DNA of 35,290 nt from Candidatus Staskawiczbacteria bacterium RIFCSPHIGHO2_02_FULL_43_16 (GCA_001821935.1 MHOU01000002.1:23484-58773), one strand, 5' to 3'; positions 1 to 5,941 are shown, counted from the first letter of the stretch. A program made the numbers and translations. Notes: a model not told the origin generated them from the letters alone.

Positions 1-4
1 AGAT

Positions 5-406
5 TTGAAATTTTCTTCACCAGAACCAAGCGTTGTTGTTACTGACAACAATAATGTGATTACACTAGCCGACCAGGCAGGCAATGTAACCGAGTTGAAA
101 TTAAAAAGTAACAATGGCAAAGGATTTATGCGGGCGGAAATAATATCGCTAAATTACAACGGGGTACCCGCCGACATTAATAAAAATACTATGATGTTTG
201 TGTGGAGTTTTGATAAGCAGGATAATTTAAAACAATTCATCCAACAGGTAATATCCAAAAAAGATTATATGATTACCACTGTTTTTGACGGCAAAACCAC
301 CAAAGTTATCGGCAAAGACTCCTCGGGCCGAATTTACGAAACGTTCAGCGGTTTAAAAATGATCAAAATTTCAATCAACAAAGGGGATTTTGGGTGGAGT
401 TATTAG
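5..406 (+). CDS. Hypothetical protein, probably 5'-truncated by the window edge
   Basis: I do not recognise this protein. The frame is open to the first base of the window and the earliest possible start is a TTG at position 5 with no visible ribosome site, so this is probably the C-terminal 133 residues of a longer protein. The visible part has alternating short beta-like segments with many N, T, D and K residues and no hydrophobic segment, suggesting a soluble or exported beta-rich domain. It ends in GWSY and is followed within 30 nt by a hairpin terminator. No catalytic motif is visible. Confidence 0.5.
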   Translation: MKFSSPEPSVVVTDNNNVITLADQAGNVTELKLKSNNGKGFMRAEIISLNYNGVPADINKNTMMFVWSFDKQDNLKQFIQQVISKKDYMITTVFDGKTTKVIGKDSSGRIYETFSGLKMIKISINKGDFGWSY

Positions 407-431
407 GTGGGAATGTTGCAGTGGGCCGTGT

Positions 432-465
432 AAACGCTTCAGACTATGTTTGAAGCGTTTATTTG
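432..465 (+). terminator. Rho-independent terminator
   Basis: A 10-bp stem (AAACGCTTCA, 432-441, with TGAAGCGTTT, 451-460) closes a 9-nt loop and runs into T-rich sequence. It lies between the first gene and the promoter of the nuclease gene. Confidence 0.75.
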
Positions 466-480
466 TGATAGAATAGTTTC

Positions 481-1365
481 ATGGCAGACATAAAACCCCC
501 CTTCGCGCAAGGCTTCGGCGGGGCGAAGCAAGATAAATATAATGCGGTGTGGGTGAGCCACAGCTCAATTAATGACTTTTTAAAATGTCCGCGGGCTTAC
601 TTTTTACACAATATGTATAAAAATGAGCGGGGCAGGAAGGTGAATATTGTAAATGTACATTTGTCACTGGGAATTTCTGTGCATGAAACACTGGAAGGTT
701 TATTAAACTATAAAGCAGAGGAACGCTTTAAAAAGCCTTTGTTACAAACATTTGAAGAAAATTGGGTGAAAGTTTCAGGCAAAGTGGGCGGATTTAAAAG
801 TATGGAAGAAGAAATGGAAGCTAAAGAACGCGCGAGGCGCATGATTGAACGTGTGGACGCGCACCGCGGGCCGTTGGAAAAGCTGGCCGTTAAATTGCCA
901 CCGCATGCCAATAATATGCCACCGAATTTTTATTTATCAGAAAAAGATAATATTATTTTATCCGGGAAAATTGATTGGCTTGAATATGTACCGGAAAACG
1001 ATAGTGTGCGCGTGATTGATTTTAAAACCGGTAAGAATGACGAAGATAAAGATTCGTTACAATTGCCGATTTATACGTTGTTATTGAATGCCTTGCAAAA
1101 AAGGAAGGTTTCAGGCGCAGGTTATTGGTATATTGAGAGAAACGATGAGCCGACAGATGTTGAATTGCCGGATATTAAAAGTGCGCATAAGCGGGTGCTA
1201 GAAGCGGCTTTAAAGGTGAAACAAGCCAGGGAGGTGGGAGTGTTTGAATGCCCGCGTGGAGCCGGGGGATGTTTTGCCTGTAAACCGTTTGAAAAGATTA
1301 TCAATGGGGAAGCCCAGTTGGTAAAGGTGGATGAGGAGCGCAAAACGGAGTTGTATTTAATTTGA
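481..1365 (+). CDS. PD-(D/E)XK nuclease family protein (RecB/Cas4-like)
   Basis: This 294-residue protein has the hallmarks of the RecB/AddB/Cas4 nuclease fold: an early CPRAYF motif (about residue 39), a GKIDWLEY strand whose Asp is a metal ligand, the VIDFKTGK motif, and QLPIYTLLL as the QxxxY motif. Three more cysteines near the C-terminus (FECPRGAGGCFACK) with the first Cys could hold an iron-sulfur cluster, as in AddB and Cas4. It probably acts as an exonuclease in DNA repair. No cas genes are nearby, so a Cas4 role is not supported. A Pif1-like helicase follows and may be a partner. The -10-like TAGAAT (469-474) lies only 6 nt before the ATG. Residues 5-16 come from a palindromic GC-rich insertion (497-529), and the stop codon overlaps an AT-rich repeat. 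Confidence 0.85.
   Translation: MADIKPPFAQGFGGAKQDKYNAVWVSHSSINDFLKCPRAYFLHNMYKNERGRKVNIVNVHLSLGISVHETLEGLLNYKAEERFKKPLLQTFEENWVKVSGKVGGFKSMEEEMEAKERARRMIERVDAHRGPLEKLAVKLPPHANNMPPNFYLSEKDNIILSGKIDWLEYVPENDSVRVIDFKTGKNDEDKDSLQLPIYTLLLNALQKRKVSGAGYWYIERNDEPTDVELPDIKSAHKRVLEAALKVKQAREVGVFECPRGAGGCFACKPFEKIINGEAQLVKVDEERKTELYLI
497..529 (+). repeat. Palindromic element inside the nuclease coding sequence
   Basis: A GC-rich near-palindrome (core CCTTCGCGCAAGGCTTCGGC, then GGGGCGAAGC) sits just after the start codon. It aligns with few differences to 23722-23753 inside the ABC transporter gene and is read in the same frame there (FAQGFGGAK versus FAKAPASQAK). It resembles protein-invading palindromes known from Rickettsia (RPE) in behaviour, not in sequence. 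Confidence 0.65.
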
Positions 1366-1501
1366 AATTTGAAATTTACAATTTGAAATCAATTTGAAAA
1401 AAGAGAATTTGAAATATTAAAAACCCGGCGGCGCGTTTTCAAATTACAATATTGTAATATTTAGATATTGATTTCAAATTTCAAATTGTAAATTGTAAAT
1501 T
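1362..1501. repeat. AT-rich inverted repeat between nuclease and helicase genes
   Basis: The left arm (1362-1393, units AATTTGAAATTTACAATTTG) and the right arm (1469-1501, units GATTTCAAATTTCAAATTG) are imperfect reverse complements built from repeated AAATTTGAAATT units. A smaller palindrome ATTACAATATTGTAAT lies between them. The left arm covers the stop codon of the nuclease gene. It could form a cruciform or an RNA stem; there is no T-run typical of a terminator. Confidence 0.7.
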
Positions 1502-1507
1502 CGTGTT

Positions 1508-2776
1508 ATGAACCAAGATCAGGCATTAGAAATTTTAAAGAAGGGGCATAATGTGTTTTTAACCGGCGCGCCTGGGGCGGGGAAGACTTTTTTATTGAAT
1601 AAATTTATTGCGGAGTTGCGCAGCACCGAAAAAACGGTTGCTATCACCGCTTCAACCGGAATTGCCGCCACGCACATGAACGGAGTGACGATTCATTCTT
1701 GGAGCGGGCTTGGTATTAAAGAAACCATTACAGACCAGGAAATAAAAGGCTTGATGAAACGAAGGTATCTTTTTAAACGCCTGCGCAAAACCGATGTGTT
1801 GATTATTGACGAGGTTTCTATGTTAAAGGCCAGTCAGTTTGATGCGGTAGATAAAATTTGCCAATATTTTAAAGCCAGTTTTATGCCGTTTGGCGGAATG
1901 CAGGTGGTGCTTTCGGGTGATTTTTTCCAACTGCCGCCGATTGACAGGAATGGCGGTGAAGTGAGCTTTATTACCAATTCGGCCGCCTGGAAAAATTTGG
2001 ATATTAAAGTGTGCTATTTGCAGGGGCAGTTTCGGCACAGCGATGAAAAGCTGGGGGCGCTTTTAGAAAGCATTAGGGAGAATGATATTGTCCTTGCAAA
2101 AAATATTTTGCAAGCGCGGAACTACGCGGAATCTGACGCGGAACTACGCGGAAAAAATGTGACGAAATTGTACACTCATAACGTGGATGTTGATGCTATG
2201 AACACGCAAGAACTGGGAAAAATTGATGGGAAGGAGTTTACCTATCACATGCAATCATACGGCAAGCAGGAATTATCAGATACATTAAAAAGAGGCTGCT
2301 TGGCACAAGAGAAGTTAGTCTTGAAAAAAGGCGCGCAGGTAATGTTTATCAAAAATAATTTTGAGGAAGGCTATGTGAACGGCACCCAAGGCACAGTGGT
2401 AGATTTCGATGTGCTGGGGATGCCGATTATAAAAATCACCGGCGGCCAGAAAGTGTCCGCGGTAAAAGCGTCATGGAAGATAGAAAATGAAGAAGAAGAG
2501 GTGGTGGCGGAAATTACCCAAATTCCGCTACGCCTGGCCTGGGCCATCACCGTGCACAAAAGCCAGGGTATGAATTTGGACGCGGCTCAGGTTGACCTTT
2601 CCAAATGTTTTGTCAAAGGCATGGGCTACGTGGCACTAAGCCGCTTACGGTCGTTTGACGGGTTGCACGTGCTGGGAGTCAACGACATGGCCTTTATGGT
2701 AAATGATGAGGCGGTGGCGCTGGACGGCAAGTTAAAAGACGCCTCCGCCCGGGCGTTGAAATTATTGGAGGCGTAG
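1508..2776 (+). CDS. Pif1-like superfamily 1B DNA helicase
   Basis: The 422-residue protein is an ATP-dependent 5'-3' DNA helicase of the Pif1/RecD family. Walker A is GAPGAGKT (residues 20-27), followed by ITASTGIAA (motif Ia), VLIIDEVSML (Walker B), and FGGMQVVLSGDFFQLPP (motif III). The C-terminal half carries the AWAITVHKSQGMNLD and GYVALSR motifs (V and VI). Its length fits the compact bacterial Pif1-like proteins that lack accessory domains. Pif1 helicases unwind G-quadruplexes, R-loops and stalled replication intermediates; that role is inferred here. It follows the RecB-like nuclease on the same strand across a 142-nt repeat-filled gap, so the pair may cooperate although co-transcription is not proven. 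Confidence 0.9.
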   Translation: MNQDQALEILKKGHNVFLTGAPGAGKTFLLNKFIAELRSTEKTVAITASTGIAATHMNGVTIHSWSGLGIKETITDQEIKGLMKRRYLFKRLRKTDVLIIDEVSMLKASQFDAVDKICQYFKASFMPFGGMQVVLSGDFFQLPPIDRNGGEVSFITNSAAWKNLDIKVCYLQGQFRHSDEKLGALLESIRENDIVLAKNILQARNYAESDAELRGKNVTKLYTHNVDVDAMNTQELGKIDGKEFTYHMQSYGKQELSDTLKRGCLAQEKLVLKKGAQVMFIKNNFEEGYVNGTQGTVVDFDVLGMPIIKITGGQKVSAVKASWKIENEEEEVVAEITQIPLRLAWAITVHKSQGMNLDAAQVDLSKCFVKGMGYVALSRLRSFDGLHVLGVNDMAFMVNDEAVALDGKLKDASARALKLLEA

Positions 2777-2785
2777 GTTTTTAGC

Positions 2786-2816
2786 GCCGCCGCGCCCGCG
2801 GGCGCGGCGGCTTTCT
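2786..2816 (+). terminator. Strong GC-rich terminator after the helicase gene
   Basis: An 11-bp GC-only stem (2786-2796 with 2801-2811, loop CGCG) is followed by TTTCTTGCTTTT. It insulates the helicase gene from the tRNA locus. Confidence 0.85.
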
Positions 2817-2821
2817 TGCTT

Positions 2822-2850
2822 TTCTGAAATTTTTATGGTAAAAATATGAT
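2822..2850 (+). promoter_or_regulatory. Putative promoter of the initiator tRNA
   Basis: TTCTGA (2822-2827), a 17-nt spacer and TATGAT (2845-2850) resemble a sigma-70 promoter with a weak -35 box. Transcription would start near 2857, leaving about 10 nt of leader before the first tRNA base. Confidence 0.5.
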
Positions 2851-2901
2851 GTGCTCTTCACAACATCGCGCCCTGGAGGAATAGTACCTCGGCGGTCTCA
2901 T

Positions 2902-3175
2902 ATTTAGCCCCGTGCAATCCGGGGGAGATGTGACCCCATGTGGTAACACGTGGAGGAAAAATTCCTGAACATGCTGGAAACCCATAAAGCTTTTTTCACT
3001 ACAACATGGCCCGCAAGGGCGAGTGTGAAAGTTTGAAAAGAAAAAAGATTTGGCAATCAGCAGCCAAGCTTCGAAAAGTTCGGAGAAGGTTCAGAGACTA
3101 TAATAGGAATTACCAATTCACGCGAATTGGTAAATGGTATAGTCCATTCCTTTTAGAAATAAAAGGTAGCAAAAG
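2902..3175 (+). ncRNA. Group I self-splicing intron in tRNA-fMet
   Basis: A complete group I core folds by eye. P1 pairs exon TCAT (2898-2901) with GTGA (2930-2933), giving the required U-G wobble at the 5' splice site. P2 is CCATGTG-GTAA-CACGTGG (2936-2953, GNRA loop). P3 is 2960-2967 with 3104-3111 (8 bp). P4 is 2972-2976 with 3058-3062. An extended P5 has a GCCC-GCAA-GGGC tip. P6 includes 3069-3075 with 3079-3085. P7 is GACTATA (3096-3102) with TATAGTC (3138-3144), inside the conserved R and S elements (GTTCAGAGACTA, TATAGTCC). P8 is 3111-3119 with 3124-3132, and P9 is CCTTTT/AAAAGG. The intron ends in G3175 as expected. It encodes no protein. Group I introns at anticodon loops are known from bacterial tRNAs. 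Confidence 0.9.
2908..2924 (+). repeat. T-arm copy within the intron P1 extension
   Basis: CCCCGTGCAATCCGGGG (2908-2924) differs by one base from the T arm of the host tRNA, CCCCGTGCAATTCGGGG (3187-3203). It forms the same 5-bp stem and 7-nt loop, including the odd G at the position equivalent to 55, and lies in the intron just beyond the 5' splice site. Confidence 0.85.
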
Positions 3176-3207
3176 AAGCCGCAGGTCCCCGTGCAATTCG
3201 GGGGGGC

Positions 3208-3232
3208 GCAACATGAATGTTGCACTATTTTT
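3208..3232 (+). terminator. Possible terminator after tRNA-fMet
   Basis: GCAACA-TGAA-TGTTGC (3208-3223) overlaps the tRNA 3' end and is followed by ACTATTTTT. The stem is short, so this is a weak call. Confidence 0.4.
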
Positions 3233-3248
3233 AAACCAACGTTATAAT
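3220..3248 (+). promoter_or_regulatory. Consensus promoter upstream of the homing-endonuclease-like gene
   Basis: TTGCAC (3220-3225), a 17-nt spacer and TATAAT (3243-3248) form a near-perfect sigma-70 promoter. It now points at the gene starting at 3280. Its last ten bases, ACGTTATAAT, are repeated directly before tRNA-Met at 3949-3958, suggesting that it originally served the tRNA unit. Confidence 0.6.
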
Positions 3249-3279
3249 TAATTTATATTATATAACGTTGGTTTAAAAA
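3228..3279. repeat. Perfect 19-bp inverted repeat before the endonuclease-like gene
   Basis: The arms 3228-3246 and 3261-3279 are exact reverse complements (core AAACCAACGTTATA) around a 14-nt AT-only loop. The right arm touches the ATG at 3280, and the left arm contains the -35/-10 spacer and part of the TATAAT. It could be a mobile-cassette end, an operator or a translation-controlling hairpin. Confidence 0.75.
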
Positions 3280-3957
3280 ATGGCAAAATTTAAAGAAAAA
3301 ATCAAAGCAATAGAGCTTCGCAAGAAAGGCAATAGTATTGGAGAGATTGCGCAAGAAATTGGTGTTTCAAAAAGTATCGTAAGCAAGTGGTGTAGGGATA
3401 TCGCTCTTACAAAAACACAAATAGGGAATCTTCATGAAAAAATGAAGATAGGTAGCTATAAGGGTAGAATGAATTTTCTAGAAAAAATTAGAAAAATAAG
3501 AAAAGATGAAACTGCTAGGCTGGGGGAAGAGGGTAAAAGGGAAATCGGAAAAATTAGTAGAAGAGATCTTTTAGTTGGCGGCATTGCGCTTTATTGGGCC
3601 GAAGGCACAAAATCTCCGAATGCGGAAGAAACAAGTTTTTCAAATTCAAATCCCGGAATGATACTTTGGATACTAAGATGGTTTGAAGAAATATGCGGGG
3701 TTTCAAGTGATAGATTTATTATCCAGATTAGGATCAATAAAATCCACAGAAATAGGATAAAAGAAGTAGAAAGTTATTGGTCAAAATTGATCGGCATACC
3801 TTTCAACCAATTTACAAAAACGGTTTTAATCAAAGCTCAAGCAAAGAAAGTATATTCTAATAATAATCATTATGGCACTGTCAGGGTCAGGGTGAGAAGC
3901 GGAACTCAACTAAGAAGGAAGATAATTGGGTGGATTGAGGGTTTGGCGACGTTATAA
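3280..3957 (+). CDS. Putative LAGLIDADG-like homing endonuclease with N-terminal HTH
   Basis: This is a basic 225-residue protein. Residues 8-40 look like a helix-turn-helix (IELRKKGNSIGEIAQEIGVS, then KSIVSKWCRD). Around residues 103-116 is LLVGGIALYWAEG, which fits the single-motif LAGLIDADG helix pattern with an acidic residue before the last Gly; the rest alternates strands and helices as in that fold (FIIQIRIN, GTVRVRVRSGTQL). Single-motif members act as dimers. The gene lies outside the intron but directly after the split tRNA and before two more tRNAs, where a homing enzyme would be expected. It is flanked by direct repeats ACGTTATAAT (3239-3248, 3949-3958), suggesting insertion. Its AT-rich, AAA-rich codon use differs from neighbours. 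The endonuclease call rests on motif pattern and context only. Confidence 0.55.
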   Translation: MAKFKEKIKAIELRKKGNSIGEIAQEIGVSKSIVSKWCRDIALTKTQIGNLHEKMKIGSYKGRMNFLEKIRKIRKDETARLGEEGKREIGKISRRDLLVGGIALYWAEGTKSPNAEETSFSNSNPGMILWILRWFEEICGVSSDRFIIQIRINKIHRNRIKEVESYWSKLIGIPFNQFTKTVLIKAQAKKVYSNNNHYGTVRVRVRSGTQLRRKIIGWIEGLATL

Positions 3958-3958
3958 T
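3949..3958 (+). repeat. Direct repeat ACGTTATAAT, downstream copy
   Basis: Identical to 3239-3248. It ends four bases before tRNA-Met and supplies a TATAAT box with no recognisable -35 at the right distance. The two copies bracket the homing-endonuclease-like gene. Confidence 0.65.
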
Positions 3959-3962
3959 GCGG

Positions 3963-4038
3963 GCCGGCGTAGCTCAGTTGGTAGAGCGGAAGAATCATAA
4001 ACTTCAGGTCACAGGTTCGATCCCTGTCGTCGGCACCA
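3963..4038 (+). tRNA. tRNA-Met (CAT), elongator type
   Basis: A full cloverleaf with encoded CCA: acceptor GCCGGCG/CGTCGGC (one G-U pair), D arm GCTC-AGTTGGTA-GAGC, anticodon arm GAAGA-ATCATAA-ACTTC, variable AGGTC, T arm ACAGG-TTCGATC-CCTGT, discriminator A. The paired 1-72 position and standard T loop separate it from the initiator. The last anticodon-stem pair is an A31-A39 mismatch. A lysidine-modified tRNA-Ile2 also reads CAT in DNA, but the body resembles elongator Met. Confidence 0.85.
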
Positions 4039-4116
4039 CGAAAAAATAATTTCGTAAAACAAAATTATTCTCGTGGTAGCCACGCGGAAAAGTTTAGAAA
4101 ACTTTCTTTGCGTGGC
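4036..4116. repeat. Two tandem hairpins between tRNA-Met and tRNA-Asp
   Basis: The first, 4036-4076, pairs CCACGAAAAAATAATTT with AAATTATTCTCGTGG and begins within the encoded CCA of tRNA-Met. The second, 4079-4116, pairs GCCACGC with GCGTGGC and GAAAAGTTT with AAACTTTC. Neither has a clear T-run. They may guide tRNA 3'-end processing or be remnants of repeats. Confidence 0.65.
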
Positions 4117-4136
4117 ACATGAAAGAAATAAATTAT

Positions 4137-4210
4137 GCGGGCGTAGCTTAGTTGGATAAAGCGCTGCCCTGTCACGGCAGAGATCAGGGGTTCGAGTCCC
4201 CTCGCTCGCG
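4137..4210 (+). tRNA. tRNA-Asp (GTC)
   Basis: Cloverleaf: acceptor GCGGGCG/CGCTCGC (one G-U pair), D arm GCTT-AGTTGGATA-AAGC, anticodon loop CTGTCAC giving GTC, T arm AGGGG-TTCGAGT-CCCCT, discriminator G. CCA is not encoded, unlike the preceding tRNA-Met. A terminator follows within 10 nt. Confidence 0.93.
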
Positions 4211-4218
4211 CATTTTCT

Positions 4219-4241
4219 AAAACCACCGAAAGGTGGTTTTT
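4219..4241 (+). terminator. Terminator of the tRNA unit
   Basis: AAACCACC-GAAA-GGTGGTTTTT: an 8-bp stem with GNRA-type loop followed by T residues, directly after tRNA-Asp. Confidence 0.88.
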
Positions 4242-4410
4242 GATTAAATACACACCCGCTATATCAATGCGGTGGTTATAAGAGTATGCTTACAGCATAG
4301 AGGTATCTTTAAAGCATGATGATATGTTTGTTCATAAAGAGTTAATAATTAAACATGTATCATTGCTTAACCGCAAGTGATCAAGTTTTTATACTTCTTA
4401 TATTAAATAT
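4242..4410 (+). other. Leader region of the histidine kinase gene
   Basis: No gene is visible in these 169 bases. An imperfect stem-loop spans 4313-4368, pairing AAGCATGATGATATGTTT with AAACATGTATCATTGCTT. A -10-like TATATT (4399-4404) ends 6 nt before the ATG, which would give an almost leaderless mRNA starting downstream of the stem-loop. The stem-loop is therefore more likely DNA-level regulation or a repeat than a riboswitch. Confidence 0.4.
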
Positions 4411-5877
4411 ATGAATAAAAAAGCTATTATTCCCGTATCAAAAAATACTATCTTCAGGCTCAAAGTTTTGGCCAAAGAAAAAGAAACTATCAGGCGCAAA
4501 CTGGTGGTGACAGCCAAACAACTTGCCAAGACAGCCAAAGAGAAGGAAGGTACCCGAAGTAAATTGGCGTTAACCGCTAAACGACTCGCTGCAGTGGCCA
4601 AGGAGAAGGAAAGTGTCAGGCGGAAGTTGGTAGTGACAGCACAGATATTTCGCCTAAAAGCCAAACAACTTGCTGTAATCGCCAAGGAAAAGGAAGGCAT
4701 CAGGCTTAAGCTTGTGGCGACGGCAGAAAAACTTCGTTTCAAAGCCGAAGAGCTTGCCATGGCTATCGTGGAAAAAAAAGCGATTTTAGCTTCCATTGGA
4801 GATGCGGTTATGGCCTGTGATAAAGATGGCAAGGTAATATTGTTTAACCGTAAAGCGGTAGAGATGACCGGTTTTTCTGCTAAAGAGGTTATTGGTAGAC
4901 ACTATAACCAGGTCATAAAATTTGTAAGAGAATTAGATAATAAGCCGGTTACCGATTTTATCGCCGAAGCTATGAAAACCGGCCAAAAAACCACCATGGC
5001 TGATAATACGTTACTTATCAGAAAAAACGGTTCCAAAATTCCTGTGGCTGACTCGGCCGAACCAATAAGATATCTTACTGGAATACTCGTTGGGTGTGTT
5101 ATTGTTTTTCGAGATGTCACCCAGGAAAAAGAAACTGATAAAGCAAAAAGTGAATTCATATCAGTTGCCTCCCATCAGCTTAAGACCCCAGCGACGATTA
5201 TAAGTTTATATACAGAGATGTTGTTAAAAGACAGTGGCGGCATTGTCACTCCGAAACAGAAAGAATATATTACCGAGGTTCACAATGCTAATCAGCGCAT
5301 CGTGGATATCATAAACACCCTGCTTAATATTTCTCGTATAGAAATGGGCATTTTTTCTATGGATAAGACGCCGATAGATATTATTGCTTTTTTAAAAAAT
5401 GGCATTTACGAATTACAAGCAGGTTCAAAAGAAAAGAATATTATCTTTCAGGAGGAATATCACCAGCAAAAACATATTATGTTTATTGATAAATTACTGC
5501 TTAACATGGTTTTTTCTAATCTGCTTTCTAATGCTATTAAATATACTCCGGTGGGCGGCACCATATCGGTAAAAAGTTCAGAAGTAAAAAAAGATGAGAA
5601 AGTTAATAACAAGATTATACAAGAAAACAGTCTATTAATTAGCATATCTGATAATGGCTGTGGAATTCATAAAGATTCGCAAGATAAGATTTTCACTAAA
5701 TTTTTCAGATCTGAAAATGCGCGCAGTCAGCATACTGACGGTACCGGGCTTGGGCTGTATATTGTCAAATCAATTTTAGACCATATAGGGGGCCAAGTGT
5801 GGTTTTGGTCAAAAGAAAAAGAAGGTACTATTTTTTATTTCACCATTCCACTAAAAACAATTAAAAAATCCCGATGA
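4411..5877 (+). CDS. Soluble PAS-domain sensor histidine kinase with N-terminal coiled coil
   Basis: This 488-residue kinase has no transmembrane segment. Residues 15-125 are a charged helix made of AKEKE...RRKLVVTAK repeats spaced 21, 21 and 28 residues, all multiples of the heptad. A PAS domain follows (about 128-240: ILASIGDAVMACDKDG, VILFNRKAVEMTGF). The dimerisation/phosphoacceptor helix has FISVASHQLKTP with His255. The ATPase domain has the N box NLLSNAIKYTP, G1 DNGCGI and G2 GTGLGLYIV. It should autophosphorylate and pass phosphate to one or both response regulators encoded next. The lack of membrane anchor suggests a cytoplasmic signal. A 73-bp palindromic element overlaps its stop codon. 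Confidence 0.92.
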   Translation: MNKKAIIPVSKNTIFRLKVLAKEKETIRRKLVVTAKQLAKTAKEKEGTRSKLALTAKRLAAVAKEKESVRRKLVVTAQIFRLKAKQLAVIAKEKEGIRLKLVATAEKLRFKAEELAMAIVEKKAILASIGDAVMACDKDGKVILFNRKAVEMTGFSAKEVIGRHYNQVIKFVRELDNKPVTDFIAEAMKTGQKTTMADNTLLIRKNGSKIPVADSAEPIRYLTGILVGCVIVFRDVTQEKETDKAKSEFISVASHQLKTPATIISLYTEMLLKDSGGIVTPKQKEYITEVHNANQRIVDIINTLLNISRIEMGIFSMDKTPIDIIAFLKNGIYELQAGSKEKNIIFQEEYHQQKHIMFIDKLLLNMVFSNLLSNAIKYTPVGGTISVKSSEVKKDEKVNNKIIQENSLLISISDNGCGIHKDSQDKIFTKFFRSENARSQHTDGTGLGLYIVKSILDHIGGQVWFWSKEKEGTIFYFTIPLKTIKKSR

Positions 5878-5941
5878 TTAAATTTTAAAATTTAATCATA
5901 CGGGATCCCGTATCAAAATTTATATTAAATTTTTATCGGGA
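5869..5941. repeat. 73-bp palindromic element at the end of the kinase gene
   Basis: The element begins and ends with TCCCGAT/ATCGGGA. Its centre is the perfect palindrome ATACGGGATCCCGTAT, and inside the left half is GATTAAATTTTAAAATTTAA followed by TC. It overlaps the kinase stop codon. It may act as an mRNA-stabilising or attenuating structure between kinase and regulator genes. Confidence 0.7.

Larger units (their letters stand above)
2867..3211 (+). tRNA. Initiator tRNA-fMet (CAT), interrupted by a group I intron
   Basis: Exon 1 is 2867-2901 and exon 2 is 3176-3211; joined they give a 71-nt tRNA without encoded CCA. Acceptor stem CGCGCCC pairs with GGGCGCA, leaving the C1-A72 mismatch diagnostic of bacterial initiators. 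The D stem GAGG/CCTC has A11-U24, another initiator mark. The anticodon stem is GCGGT/GCCGC (27-31/39-43), so two of the usual three G-C pairs are present and the third is U31-G39. The loop CTCAT|AA carries anticodon CAT, with the intron after U36. The T arm is CCCCG-TGCAATT-CGGGG. The D loop is only AATAGTA and the T loop has G at position 55, both unusual. No other initiator tRNA is visible here, so correct splicing should matter for translation. Confidence 0.9.

Noticed and set aside
2850-3210. Possible RNase P RNA or tmRNA
   Set aside because: The conserved RNase P and tmRNA motifs are missing, whereas P, Q, R and S elements of a group I intron and both tRNA halves are present.
3006-3251. 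An 81-residue plus-strand ORF with many Arg/Lys
   Set aside because: It runs through the group I intron core and exon 2 of tRNA-fMet; the RNA structure fully explains the sequence.
4065-4253. Minus-strand 62-residue ORF across tRNA-Asp
   Set aside because: It is antisense to a clear tRNA and its terminator.
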